Source: Streptomyces chartreusis (GTDB lineage Bacteria; Actinomycetota; Actinomycetes; Streptomycetales; Streptomycetaceae). From it: a stretch of 64,000 bases of DNA. The stretch is from positions 3,038,001-3,102,000 of the forward strand of contig NZ_CP023689.1 of assembly GCF_008704715.1 (NCBI RefSeq), in the 5' to 3' direction. Under the pieces are notes generated by a model. That model made no database searches. It had not been told where the DNA came from and saw only the letters and a list, made by a program, of their open reading frames with translations. The position numbers and the translations under genes are program-made. Shown here one piece after another: positions 1 to 10,559 of this stretch (position 1 is the first letter of the stretch; each line of letters opens with the position of its first letter).

Positions 1-1777
1 GCTCGGCGGTGGGCGCGGCGGCCTCGGGCTCGGCCGGGTCGTCCCCTGCGAGGACCGCGCCGACACGTTTGACCAGGTCGGCGACGAGGGACCCGCGCCA
101 GGACGACCAGGCGGCCGGGCCGGTGGCCAGGGCGTCCGCCTCGGTCAGGGCGTGCAGCAGCTCCAGGGTGCCCTGCGAGCCGACGGCCTCGGCGACCGAG
201 CGGACGGTGGCCGGGTCCTCCAGGTCGCGCCGGGTGGCCGTCTCGACGAGCAGCAGGTGATGGCGTACGAGGGTGGAGAGCACCGTCACGTCGTCGCGGT
301 CGAAGCCGATGCGCGCGGCCACGTCCTTGACGATGATCTCGCCGGCCACGGAGTGGTCGCCGGGCCAGCCCTTGCCGATGTCGTGCAGCAGCGCGGCGAC
401 CAGCAGCAGGTCGGGGCGGTGGACGCGGCGGGTGAACTCGGAGGCGCGCACGGCCGTCTCGATGAGGTGCCGGTCGACGGTCCAGATGTGCACGGCGTTG
501 CGCTGCGGGCGGCAGCGCACCCGCTCCCAGTCGGGCAGGAAGTGGGTGATCAGCCCTTCGGCCTCCAGCGCCTCCCACACCTCGACCGTCGGCCGCCCGG
601 AGCCCAGCAGGGTCACCAGCTGCTCACGGGCCTCGGCGGGCCAGGGCGTGGGCAGCGGGCGCACGTTCGCCGCCATGCGTCGTACGGCGTGCAGGGAGAG
701 CGGCAGTCCGGCCTGGGCGGCGGCGGCCGCGGCCCGCAGGGGCAGCACGGGGTCACGTTCGGGGCGTGCGGCACGGGCGAGCACCACCTCGCCGTCCTGC
801 TCCACGACGCCCTCGGCGAGCGGGGAGCGCTCGGCGACGGGCTTCGCACCACCGCCCAGCATGGCGCGCAGCCGCGGCCGCACGGCGCGCGCCCGCAGCA
901 CGCGCCCCACTTCACGCCAAGTGACATCACTGGCGTACGAGATCACCCGCGCCGACTCGTACACCTGCCGCAGCAGTGTGTCCGCGTCGAGCAGGCCGAG
1001 CTCGGCGGCGACCTGGTCCTGCTCCTGGAGCGAGAGCCGGTCGGTCGCCCGCCCGGTGGTCAGGTGCAGGGCGTCGCGTACGTCGAGCAGCCGGCGCCGG
1101 GCGCCGTCGAGGCCCTCGCGCGGGGCGTCGGCCAGCCAGGACGCGGCGACGGCGCGCAGGATCGTGGCGTCCCGCAGGCCGCCGCGCGCCTCCTTCAGAT
1201 CGGGCTCCAGGAGGTACTGCAGCTCGCCCTGGCGCTCGGCGCGCTCGGCGGACAGCTCCTGCAGTTCGGGCAGCCGCTTGGGCGCCTGGTTGCGCCAGTC
1301 GGCGAGGACCGACGTGCGCAGTCCGGCCGTGAGGCCCAGGTCGCCCGCGATGTGCCGGGCGTCCAGCAGGCCGAGCTGGACCTTGAGGTCCTCCCCCGCG
1401 GTCCTGCGGGCCTCGGCGGGCGTGCGCACGGAGTGGTCGAGGGCGAGGCCGAGGTCCCACACGGGGTACCAGATGCGGTCGGCAAGAGCGGCCACCGCCT
1501 TGCTGTCGCCGCCGTCGTGCAGCAGGAGCAGGTCCAGGTCACTGCGCGGGGAGAGCTCACCGCGGCCGTACCCGCCGACGGCGACCAGGGAGACACCGCG
1601 CAGTCCCTCGGCGCCGGCCGCGAACAGGCCGGTCAGCCACTCGTCGGTCAGCTCCGCGAGGGCGGCACGGCGCGGCGGCCCGGACCGCGCCTCCTCGGTG
1701 AGGAGACGCAGCCGGGCCGCCGCGTAGCCGCTGGGTCCCGAGCCCTCTGCATCCTTGGAAACGTCCGTGCTCGTCAC
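1..1777 (-). CDS. glnD: Bifunctional nucleotidyltransferase GlnD (3' end outside window)
   Basis: PII nucleotidyltransferase that modifies and de-modifies GlnK. In Streptomyces the known reaction is adenylylation of GlnK rather than uridylylation. The N-terminal nucleotidyltransferase motif GGYGRGEL..SDLDLLLL lies near residues 62-80. An HD-type hydrolase motif, LLHDIGKGWPGDHS, lies near residue 460. The frame is open to the window edge, so about 592 codons are present and the C-terminal ACT domains are missing. The GTG start at 1777 follows AGGAG about 8 bases upstream. It is the last gene of the amtB-glnK-glnD operon and lies 28 bases after glnK. Identity is very secure; the 3' end is unknown. 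Confidence 0.95.
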   Translation of the reverse strand, partial: MTSTDVSKDAEGSGPSGYAAARLRLLTEEARSGPPRRAALAELTDEWLTGLFAAGAEGLRGVSLVAVGGYGRGELSPRSDLDLLLLHDGGDSKAVAALADRIWYPVWDLGLALDHSVRTPAEARRTAGEDLKVQLGLLDARHIAGDLGLTAGLRTSVLADWRNQAPKRLPELQELSAERAERQGELQYLLEPDLKEARGGLRDATILRAVAASWLADAPREGLDGARRRLLDVRDALHLTTGRATDRLSLQEQDQVAAELGLLDADTLLRQVYESARVISYASDVTWREVGRVLRARAVRPRLRAMLGGGAKPVAERSPLAEGVVEQDGEVVLARAARPERDPVLPLRAAAAAAQAGLPLSLHAVRRMAANVRPLPTPWPAEAREQLVTLLGSGRPTVEVWEALEAEGLITHFLPDWERVRCRPQRNAVHIWTVDRHLIETAVRASEFTRRVHRPDLLLVAALLHDIGKGWPGDHSVAGEIIVKDVAARIGFDRDDVTVLSTLVRHHLLLVETATRRDLEDPATVRSVAEAVGSQGTLELLHALTEADALATGPAAWSSWRGSLVADLVKRVGAVLAGDDPAEPEAAAPTAE

Positions 1778-1805
1778 CCAGCGACTCCTGTTCTTTTTCC
1801 CTGCC

Positions 1806-3554
<1,749 letters not shown>

Positions 3555-3582
3555 TTATGCGCCAAGAGATTGGCGCAGCGCC

Positions 3583-3640
3583 GTTTCGGTGGAAGCCCCT
3601 CGTTGTTTCGCCGCCGTGACGAAGGCGCCTTGCGTGTTAC
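3583..3640 (-). promoter_or_regulatory. Candidate GlnR box upstream of amtB
   Basis: On the minus strand GTCAC (3620-3616), six bases, GAAAC (3609-3605) fits the GlnR a-b half-site pair exactly. A second GAAAC (3587-3583) sits exactly 22 bases further on, the spacing expected for the next b site, although its partner a site is degenerate. An additional GTAAC lies at 3640-3636. GlnR is the known activator of amtB-glnK-glnD in Streptomyces; the assignment here rests on motif and position. Confidence 0.6.
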
Positions 3641-3705
3641 GCGTCGATGAACTGCCGGATGTCCGGCTGTCTGATCGTTATCGTGGCGCAACCTTCATTG
3701 AAGGG

Positions 3706-3727
3706 AAAAAGCCGGCCGCGGTCGGCC
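3706..3727 (-). terminator. Possible terminator after nsdA
   Basis: On the minus strand GGCCG-ACCG-CGGCC (3727-3714) is followed after three bases by TTTTT (3710-3706). The stem has only 5 bp, so this is tentative. The rest of 3488-3821 holds the amtB promoter and no gene. Confidence 0.35.
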
Positions 3728-3821
3728 TTCCGATGACCTGGCATGGGGGAGCCGAGTCGGGCAGTTCGGGAGGGCCGGCCGCGGCCGGGGTTCTGCGGGT
3801 CCCAGGGTTCGCCCCCGGGTG

Positions 3822-5315
3822 TCAGACCGCTTCGGCGGTCTCCGGGAGCTCGACTGCGAGCTTGTCGGTGAGATCCACGACCTCGGCGAGATCCCCGAAA
3901 TCGCGTACGGCCGTGTCGACCGTCTTTCGAATACGAGTGTTGACGCGTTCGGAGCGCACCTTCTTGGCGACCGCCATGGCCCGCTCGGCATAGACCGCGC
4001 TCTGCTCGGGCTCGCGCCGCAGCAGATGCACCGTGGCCACACCGATGAGGTTCAGCGCATACGACCGCTGGTGCTCGCCGTCCTTCGCGAACAGGTCCGC
4101 GGCCTGCTGCATCAGCGGCTCGGCCAGCGAGGCGTAGGTCGGGCTGCGGCCGGCGACATAGGCCAGGTCGCGGAAGGAGTGGGAGTTCTCGCCGTACAGC
4201 TCCGCCTCCGAGAAGAAGCGGATCCAGTCGGGGTCCGGCTCGTCCCACTCGTCGGACTCGGCGAAGGTGTCCTCGGCCATCCGGACGGCCCGCTTGCACT
4301 TGCCGGGCTGGCCCATGTTGGCGTACGCGCGGGCCTCCATCGCATACAGCATCGACTGGGTGCGCGGGCTCGCGCAGTCCCGGCTGCCGTACTGCGCGAG
4401 GTGGATCAGCTCCAGGGCGTCGTCGGGCCGGCCGAGGTGGATCATCTGGCGGCTCATGCTGGACAGGACGTAGGAGCCCAGCGGCCGGTCGCCGGCCTCC
4501 TTGGCGGCGTGCAGCGCGAGGACGAAGTACTTCTGCGCGGTGGGCTGGAGCCCGACGTCGTACGACATCCAGCCGGCCAGCTCGGCCAGCTCGGCGGCGA
4601 CCTTGAACAGCTTGCGGGTGGTGGCCTCGGGCTGGGGCTCCTGGAGCAGGTCGGTCACCTCGTGCAGCTGGCCCACGACCGCCTTGCGGCGCAGTCCGCC
4701 GCCGCACTGGGCGTCCCACTGCCGGAACATCACGGTGGTGGACTCCAGCAGGTCCAGCTCGGGCTTGGAGAGCCGACCGCGCGCGCGGGAGGACGGGACG
4801 GTGCGGGGCTCGTGGTACGGGGCGGGCGGGGCCGGGACCAGCCAGCGCTGCATCGGCTCGATGAGCGCCGGGCCCGCGGACAGGGCCAGCGAGCTCCCGA
4901 GGAAGCCGCGCCGCGCCAGCATCAGGTCGCTGCGCGAGAACTCGCTGAGCAGGGCCACCGTCTGCGGGCCCGTCCAGGGCAGGTCGACACCGGACGCGGA
5001 GGGTGACTGGCGGGGGGCGCGCAGACCCAGGTCCTCGACGGAGACGACGCAGCCGAAGCGCTCGGAGAACAGCTCGGACAGGATCCTGGGGATCGGCTCG
5101 CGGGGGTTCTCGCCGTCCAGCCAGCGGCGTACACGGGAGGTGTCGGTGGAGATGTGGTTGGCACCCAACTGACGGGCCCGGCGGTTCACTTGGCGGGCGA
5201 GTTCGCCTTTCGACCAGCCGCTGCGGACGAACCAGGACGTGAGGAGCTCGTTCGGGCGCTTGTCAGCGTGCGATGTGCCACCGGCACTCGAACCGCCTTC
5301 GCTGTTGCCGCTCAC
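3822..5315 (-). CDS. nsdA: Developmental and antibiotic-production regulator NsdA
   Basis: Protein of 497 residues matching NsdA, known in S. coelicolor as a negative regulator of sporulation and antibiotic synthesis. The N-terminal third carries a helix-turn-helix-like segment (SKGELARQVNRRARQLG ... VRRWLDGENP). A hydrophobic patch, RRGFLGSSLALSAGPAL, follows near residue 140. The rest is a long helical region resembling TPR/SARP-type repeats. I chose the GTG at 5315 (VSGNSEGG) because a purine-rich GGGATGGGGG precedes it; a TTG start 45 bases upstream is possible. Divergent from the gene at 5774. The mechanism is not obvious from sequence. Confidence 0.85.
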   Translation of the reverse strand: MSGNSEGGSSAGGTSHADKRPNELLTSWFVRSGWSKGELARQVNRRARQLGANHISTDTSRVRRWLDGENPREPIPRILSELFSERFGCVVSVEDLGLRAPRQSPSASGVDLPWTGPQTVALLSEFSRSDLMLARRGFLGSSLALSAGPALIEPMQRWLVPAPPAPYHEPRTVPSSRARGRLSKPELDLLESTTVMFRQWDAQCGGGLRRKAVVGQLHEVTDLLQEPQPEATTRKLFKVAAELAELAGWMSYDVGLQPTAQKYFVLALHAAKEAGDRPLGSYVLSSMSRQMIHLGRPDDALELIHLAQYGSRDCASPRTQSMLYAMEARAYANMGQPGKCKRAVRMAEDTFAESDEWDEPDPDWIRFFSEAELYGENSHSFRDLAYVAGRSPTYASLAEPLMQQAADLFAKDGEHQRSYALNLIGVATVHLLRREPEQSAVYAERAMAVAKKVRSERVNTRIRKTVDTAVRDFGDLAEVVDLTDKLAVELPETAEAV

Positions 5316-5509
5316 TGGAACGCCCCCATCCCTTGGACCACTTGTCACCGAGTGCGCCAAGCCCTATCAGAATGCCGGTAAATACGGTCGCCCGTCCGGC
5401 AGTTCTCACCCTTCGAACGGAAAGCCGACTTGCCTGCGGCATACCCACGAGCGCATGTGCCCCGAAGGTCCGTGCACTCACGGTAATCCTACGATCACGG
5501 CTCCAGCCA

Positions 5510-5529
5510 TGGCGATCCCTGAATCGCCA
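5510..5529. repeat. Inverted repeat between nsdA and the PrimPol-like gene
   Basis: TGGCGAT-ccctga-ATCGCCA is a perfect 7-bp inverted repeat in the 458-base divergent intergenic region 5316-5773. That region otherwise has no coding signal. It could be an operator for either gene. Confidence 0.4.
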
Positions 5530-5773
5530 CCATTCGCCACCCCTTCGAATGAACTCACGGGCGCCTCCACACGATTCACTTGACATAGGACGGCCGGAAG
5601 TGGGCGGAGCGAAGCACTCAGGGGCGCGTGTCGCCCGGCCCACCACCCGAGGCACTTCGAAGCGCCGCATGGACCGAGCGGCGCAAAACGGGTACCCGGT
5701 CACCGAGGAACACACAGAGTCACGTTCCGCATTCGCGTCGTAACCACCGGCGCGCTTGACCGTTGGAGGGGGC

Positions 5774-6430
5774 ATGGGCTTCACGATCGGCGGCATCCGT
5801 GAGATGCGATCCGGCTCGCGGCGACGCGGCCGCGCCTCGGAGTGCACCGCCGTCGCCGAGTTCACCGGACTGTGGGGCTGGGACGTGGTGCCCGGCGCGC
5901 GTGCCGCCGCGGGCGCCTGCTCGTGCGGCCGTTCCGACTGCGACGCGCCCGGCGCACACCCCCTGGACTTCGCGCCCCGGGTCCCGGCCGGCGCCACGCT
6001 CGACGAGGTCACCAAGGCGTGGTCGGAGTTCCCGGGCGCCGCGGTGATGCTGCCGGTCGGCCGGGCGTTCGACGTCATCGAGGTGGCCGAGCCCGCAGGA
6101 CGCCGCGCGCTGACCCGGCTCGAACGCATGGGCCTGCCCCTCGGCCCGGTCGCCGCCACCCCCGACGGCCGCGCGCACTTCTTCGTCGCCCCCGGCGCCG
6201 CCGCCGAGCTCCCCGAGCTCCTGTACCGCATGGGCTGGGACGACCCGACCCACCTCGATCTGCGCGGCCTCGGCCCCGGCGAGCACATCACGGCCCCGCC
6301 GTCCGACCGGGGCGGCCTGGGCCCGGTGCGCTGGCTGCGTCCGCCGGCGCTGGACACGGCGACGAAACCGCCGGCGGCCCGGCTGCTGCTGGGCACGCTG
6401 GCGTACGTGGCACACAGGTCACGGGCCTAG
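5774..6430 (+). CDS. Bifunctional DNA primase/polymerase N-terminal-like protein
   Basis: 218-residue protein related to the N-terminal PrimPol (AEP) domain family. The cysteine motif CSCGRSDCDAPGAHPL near residues 50-66 is the typical opening of this family. The usual catalytic pair of acidic residues is not clear: the expected hDhDh position reads FDVIEVAE, so it may be inactive as a polymerase. No helicase domain follows. The ATG at 5774 is preceded by GGAGGGGG. Stand-alone copies of this domain are common in Streptomyces and have no assigned role. Followed by a strong terminator. Confidence 0.75.
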   Translation: MGFTIGGIREMRSGSRRRGRASECTAVAEFTGLWGWDVVPGARAAAGACSCGRSDCDAPGAHPLDFAPRVPAGATLDEVTKAWSEFPGAAVMLPVGRAFDVIEVAEPAGRRALTRLERMGLPLGPVAATPDGRAHFFVAPGAAAELPELLYRMGWDDPTHLDLRGLGPGEHITAPPSDRGGLGPVRWLRPPALDTATKPPAARLLLGTLAYVAHRSRA

Positions 6431-6442
6431 GCCCACACGGCA

Positions 6443-6483
6443 AAGCGCCCGTCCCCCGACTGCACCTCGGGGGGCGGGCGCTT
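6443..6483. terminator. Bidirectional terminator between convergent genes
   Basis: A 17-bp stem (6443-6459 with 6467-6483, one G-T pair) and a 7-base loop. It lies between the PrimPol-like gene and ftsY, which converge here. Confidence 0.85.
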
Positions 6484-6515
6484 CTTGCACCAGGTACCGA
6501 ATTCGGTAGCCGGTG

Positions 6516-7727
6516 TCACTCTCCGATAAGGGCGTCAACGAACGCCTCCGGCTCGAACGGCGCCAGATCGTCGGCGCCCTCACCCAGCCCGATCAGCTTC
6601 ACGGGCACACCCAGCTCGCGCTGCACCGCGACGACGATGCCGCCCTTGGCGGTGCCGTCCAGCTTGGTCAGCACGATGCCGGTGATGTCGACGACCTCGG
6701 CGAAGACACGGGCCTGCACCAGGCCGTTCTGCCCCGTGGTGGCGTCCAGCACCAGCAGCACCTCGTCCAGCGGTGCGTGCTTCTCGACGACCCGCTTGAC
6801 CTTGCCGAGCTCGTCCATGAGGCCGGTCTTGGTGTGCAGGCGCCCGGCGGTGTCGATGAGGACGACGTCGGAGCCCATCTCCTTGCCCTCCTTCACCGCG
6901 TCGAACGCGACGGAGGCGGGGTCGCCGCCCTCCGGACCGCGCACGGTGTGGGCGCCGACCCGCTCGCCCCAGGTCTGGAGCTGGTCGGCGGCGGCGGCAC
7001 GGAAGGTGTCGGCGGCGCCCAGGACCACGCTGCGGCCGTCGGCCACGAGGACGCGGGCGAGCTTGCCGGTGGTGGTGGTCTTGCCGGTGCCGTTGACGCC
7101 GACGACCATCACGATGCCGGGCTTGCTGGCCTCGGGCTCGGTCTTGACGACGCGGTCCATGTCGGTGCCGACGAGCTTCAGGAGCTCCTCGCGCAGCAGG
7201 CCGCGCAGCTCCTCGGGGGTTCGGGTGCCGAGGACCTTCACGCGCTCGCGCAGGCCGTCGACCAGCTCCTGGGTGGGCGCCACACCGACGTCGGCGGTGA
7301 GCAGGGTGTCCTCGATCTCCTCCCAGGTGTCCTCGTCGAGGTGCTCGCGCGACAGGAGCGTGAGCAGCCCCTTGCCGAGGGCGGTCTGCGAGCGGGAGAG
7401 CCGGGCGCGCAGCCGGATCAGGCGGCCGGCGGTGGGCTCCGGCACCTCGATCTCGGTCGGCGGGAGCTCTTCGACGACGGGCGGTTCCTCGACGGCGACT
7501 CCGGTCGAGCCGTCGGGAAGGTCCACCTCCTCTATGGTCCGGCGCTCTTCGTCGCGCGGTGTCTCGGCCTCGTCGCCGACGTGCGGCTCGACCGGAGGGG
7601 CGGTGATGTCGGGCGCGGCGGGCGGCGGCGGGGGCAGCTGCTTCTTGCGACGGCTGCCGACGATGAGCCCGCCGAGCGCACCGAGCACGACCACGGCGAT
7701 GACTACAGCAAGGATGACGATGTCCAT
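6516..7727 (-). CDS. ftsY: Signal recognition particle receptor FtsY
   Basis: SRP-receptor GTPase of 403 residues acting at the inner face of the membrane. Unlike the E. coli protein it begins with a transmembrane segment (IVILAVVIAVVVLGALGG, residues 3-20). This is typical of actinobacterial FtsY. A Pro/Glu-rich linker of about 80 residues follows, then the NG domain: G1 GVNGTGKTTTTGKLAR, DTFRAAAADQL, DTAGRLH and TKLDGTAKGG. The chosen ATG at 7727 places the hydrophobic segment at the N-terminus; an ATG 21 bases upstream, with GGAG before it, is an alternative. Convergent with the PrimPol-like gene. Confidence 0.95.
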   Translation of the reverse strand: MDIVILAVVIAVVVLGALGGLIVGSRRKKQLPPPPPAAPDITAPPVEPHVGDEAETPRDEERRTIEEVDLPDGSTGVAVEEPPVVEELPPTEIEVPEPTAGRLIRLRARLSRSQTALGKGLLTLLSREHLDEDTWEEIEDTLLTADVGVAPTQELVDGLRERVKVLGTRTPEELRGLLREELLKLVGTDMDRVVKTEPEASKPGIVMVVGVNGTGKTTTTGKLARVLVADGRSVVLGAADTFRAAAADQLQTWGERVGAHTVRGPEGGDPASVAFDAVKEGKEMGSDVVLIDTAGRLHTKTGLMDELGKVKRVVEKHAPLDEVLLVLDATTGQNGLVQARVFAEVVDITGIVLTKLDGTAKGGIVVAVQRELGVPVKLIGLGEGADDLAPFEPEAFVDALIGE

Positions 7728-7832
7728 AACCCGTCCAGTATCAGCCATGGACTCCGGCGACACCCCTCTGGATGTCTGACACACCGTCAGCTAACGTCCG
7801 CCTTCATACCCGCCCGGTGAAGGGGGACCCCC

Positions 7833-8804
7833 ATGCCCGTCTCGGTCGTACGTTTCAACCTCGTCGAGCCCGACGCCACCCCCGCCTCGCTCGCCGCCCG
7901 CTACCGGGCCGCCCTGGAGATGGCCGCGTACGCCGACGAGCACGGCATCACCACCGTGCAGACGGAGGAGCACCACGGCGCCGAGAACAACTGGCTGCCG
8001 TCGCCGTTCGCCTTCGCCTCCGCGGTCTTCGGCGCGACGAAGCGCCTCGCGGTCACCGTCTCGGCGATCATCGGCCCGCTGCACGACCCGCTGCGGCTCG
8101 CCGAGGAGATCGCGGTCCTGGACCTGCTGAGCGGCGGACGGCTGGTCACGGTCGCCGGGATCGGGTACCGCCCCGAGGAGTACGCCCTGTTCGACGTCGA
8201 GTGGAAGCGGCGCGGCCGGCTCCAGGACGAACTGCTGGAGACGCTGCTGAAGGCGTGGACCGGCGAGCCCTTCGAGTACCGCGGCCGCATGGTACGGATC
8301 ACCCCGCGCCCGTTCACCGACCCGCACCCCCTGCTGCTGGTCGGCGGCTCCTCGAAGGCCGCCGCCCGCCGGGCCGCCCGCCTCGGTCTGCCGTTCTTCC
8401 CCAGCGCGCATCTGCCGGAGCTGGAGGCGTACTACAAGGAGCGGCTGGTGGAGTACGGCACCGAGGGCTGGACGATGATGCCGGCCGCCGAGACGCCGCT
8501 GCTGCACGTCGCCGAGGACCCGGACCGGACCTGGGCCGAGCACGGCCGGCACTTCCTGCACGAGGCCCGCACGTACGCCTCCTGGCAGTCCGGGGAGATC
8601 CGCTCGGCGGTGAAGTCGGGGGCCACGACGGTGGAGGAGCTGCGCGCCGAGGGCGTGTACCGGATCGTCACCCCCGAGGAGTGCGCGGCGCTGGGCTTCG
8701 ACAACTACGTACTGCACCCCTTGTCGGGCGGGATGCCCGTGGAGGAGGGGTGGCGGAGTCTGCGGCTGTTCTGCGAGCGGGTGCTGCCCGCGCTGGACGC
8801 CTGA
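7833..8804 (+). CDS. LLM-class flavin-dependent oxidoreductase
   Basis: 323-residue protein of the bacterial luciferase-like monooxygenase family, predicted to use F420 or FMN in a TIM barrel. Recognisable parts are the N-terminal barrel strand with TVQTEEHHGAENNW near residues 45-58, LDLLSGGRLVTVAGIGYRPEEY near residues 105-125, and LLLVGGSSKAAARRAARLGL near residues 168-187. AGGGGGA precedes the ATG at 7833. Divergent from ftsY with a 105-base gap. The substrate cannot be inferred. Confidence 0.85.
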   Translation: MPVSVVRFNLVEPDATPASLAARYRAALEMAAYADEHGITTVQTEEHHGAENNWLPSPFAFASAVFGATKRLAVTVSAIIGPLHDPLRLAEEIAVLDLLSGGRLVTVAGIGYRPEEYALFDVEWKRRGRLQDELLETLLKAWTGEPFEYRGRMVRITPRPFTDPHPLLLVGGSSKAAARRAARLGLPFFPSAHLPELEAYYKERLVEYGTEGWTMMPAAETPLLHVAEDPDRTWAEHGRHFLHEARTYASWQSGEIRSAVKSGATTVEELRAEGVYRIVTPEECAALGFDNYVLHPLSGGMPVEEGWRSLRLFCERVLPALDA

Positions 8805-8820
8805 CCCGCCGTACCCGACA

Positions 8821-8861
8821 CCGCCGCCCCGGCTCGGGCAGTGGCCGAGTCGGGGCGGCGG
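8821..8861. terminator. Bidirectional terminator
   Basis: A GC-rich hairpin with 17-bp arms at 8821-8837 and 8845-8861 (one mismatch) lies between the convergent oxidoreductase and permease genes. Confidence 0.75.
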
Positions 8862-8922
8862 CGGGTTACGGGGAGAGGGGCAGCGGGGACTTGGCCCTTC
8901 CCCCCGGGTCCGGGTGGGCGGC

Positions 8923-10338
8923 TCAGCCCATCTCCTCCAGCTTCTTGCCCTTGGTCTCGGGCACGAACTTGAGGATGAACGGGATGGAGAGGAAGGCGAA
9001 CACCGCGTACATGACGTAGGTGAGAGACAGGTTCCAGTCCGCCAGGTCCGGGAAGGTGATCGTGATCACCCAGTTGGCGATCCACTGGGCCGAGGCGGCC
9101 ACACCCAGGGCGGCGGCGCGGATCTTGTTCGGGAAGACCTCACCGAGCATGACCCAGACGACCACGCCCCAGGACAGGGCGAAGAAGAGCACGAAGGCGT
9201 TGGCGGCGATCAGCGCCACGTAGCCCTGCGCGGTCGGCAGCGGGTCGCTGCCGTTCTGGAAGGAGAAGGCCCAGGCGGCCGCCGCGAGCGAGACGCCCAT
9301 GCCGACGGAGCCGATGAGGGCGAGCGGCTTGCGGCCGAGCCGGTCGACGAAGATCATCGCGATCACGGTGCCGATGATGTTGATGATCGAGGTCTCGAAC
9401 GAGTAGAAGAACGAGCTCGACGGGTCGACGCCCACGGACTGCCACAGCAGGTTCGAGTAGTAGAAGATGACGTTGATGCCGACCAGCTGCTGGAACACGG
9501 AGAGGCCGATGCCGATCCACACGATCGGCAGCAGGCCGAACCTGCCGCCCAGCAGGTCCTTGAACGTCGACTTGTGGTCGCCGCGCATGGCCTGGTCGAT
9601 CTCCGCGACCCGGGCGTCCAGGTCGATGTCGCCCTCGACGTCCGCGAGGACCTTCTTGGCGTCGGCGGTGCGTCCGACGCTGATCAGGTAGCGCGGGGAC
9701 TCGGGGATGGCGAAGGACAGCAGCCCGTAGATCAGCGCGGGTACGAGCATCACACCGAGCATCCACTGCCAGGCCTCCAGGCCCGCGATGGTGCCGCGCT
9801 CCTCGCCGTCCGCCATGTTCAGCAGGGCCCAGTTGACCAGCTGCGAGATGGCGATGCCGATGACGATGGCGGCCTGCTGGAAGGAGGCGAGCCGGCCGCG
9901 GTAGGCGGGCGGAGCGACCTCGGCGATGTAGGCCGGGCCGATGACGGAGGCCATACCGATGGCGATGCCGCCGAGCACACGCCAGGCGGCGAGGTCCCAC
10001 GCGGCGAACGGCAGACCGGAACCTACGGCACTCACGGCGAACAGCACCGCCGCGATCTGCATGACGCGGATCCGGCCGATGCGGTCGGCTATGCGGCCGG
10101 CGATCGCGGCGCCGAGGGCGCTGCCGAGCAGGGCGCTGGCGGCGACGGTTCCGGTGACGCCCGAGCTGAGGTCGAACCTGTCCTGGATACCGCCGTTGGC
10201 TCCGTTGATGACGGAGCTGTCATAACCGAACAGGAAGCCGCCCATGGCGGCCGCCGCGGTGATGAAGACGACGTGCCCGAGATGTTCGGGGTGGGCCGCC
10301 TTGGCTCCTGGTGTGGACGCCTGCGCTGTGCTGGTCAC
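8923..10338 (-). CDS. glcP: Sugar porter family MFS permease, GlcP-like glucose uptake
   Basis: 471-residue, 12-segment major facilitator of the sugar porter family. Family marks are all present: FGYDSSVINGA in segment 1, RIADRIGRIRVM after segment 2, PESPRYLI and QQLVGINVIFYYSNLL in the centre, FVDRLGRKPL, and PETKGKKLEEM at the C-terminus. In S. coelicolor the copy at this locus (glcP1) is the main glucose/proton symporter; I transfer the name by position and similarity. GTG start at 10338 with GAGGAG 5-10 bases upstream. The upstream region holds an inverted repeat (10499-10516). Transcribed alone. Confidence 0.88.
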   Translation of the reverse strand: MTSTAQASTPGAKAAHPEHLGHVVFITAAAAMGGFLFGYDSSVINGANGGIQDRFDLSSGVTGTVAASALLGSALGAAIAGRIADRIGRIRVMQIAAVLFAVSAVGSGLPFAAWDLAAWRVLGGIAIGMASVIGPAYIAEVAPPAYRGRLASFQQAAIVIGIAISQLVNWALLNMADGEERGTIAGLEAWQWMLGVMLVPALIYGLLSFAIPESPRYLISVGRTADAKKVLADVEGDIDLDARVAEIDQAMRGDHKSTFKDLLGGRFGLLPIVWIGIGLSVFQQLVGINVIFYYSNLLWQSVGVDPSSSFFYSFETSIINIIGTVIAMIFVDRLGRKPLALIGSVGMGVSLAAAAWAFSFQNGSDPLPTAQGYVALIAANAFVLFFALSWGVVVWVMLGEVFPNKIRAAALGVAASAQWIANWVITITFPDLADWNLSLTYVMYAVFAFLSIPFILKFVPETKGKKLEEMG

Positions 10339-10498
10339 GTGTACTCCTCGGGCACCGGCAACGCTGCCGGGTGGGGGGTCAGCCGCTCCAGGCCGTGATA
10401 CCTGAAGTTAAAAGCAACGTTGGAGACCCTATGCCTTCAAGTATCGAAGTCAATAGGGAGGCTCCTGTGACTTTGGAGACGCATCCGAGTGACGTGCG

Positions 10499-10516
10499 TT
10501 CACTTCTTGAAGTGAA
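10499..10516. promoter_or_regulatory. Inverted repeat upstream of glcP
   Basis: TTCACTT-cttg-AAGTGAA forms a perfect 7-bp inverted repeat about 160 bases upstream of the permease start and 44 bases past the smc stop. It could be an operator for glucose-induced transcription or part of the smc 3' end. Confidence 0.35.
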
Positions 10517-10559
10517 GGTGAAGAGGTGAAGGTTGGCCGGGGAGGCGGTGTGCCCGGCG

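Noticed and set aside
8914..10398. Plus-strand open frame opposite the glucose permease
   Set aside because: The permease motifs on the minus strand are unambiguous; the plus frame is Asp/Gly/His-rich shadow sequence.
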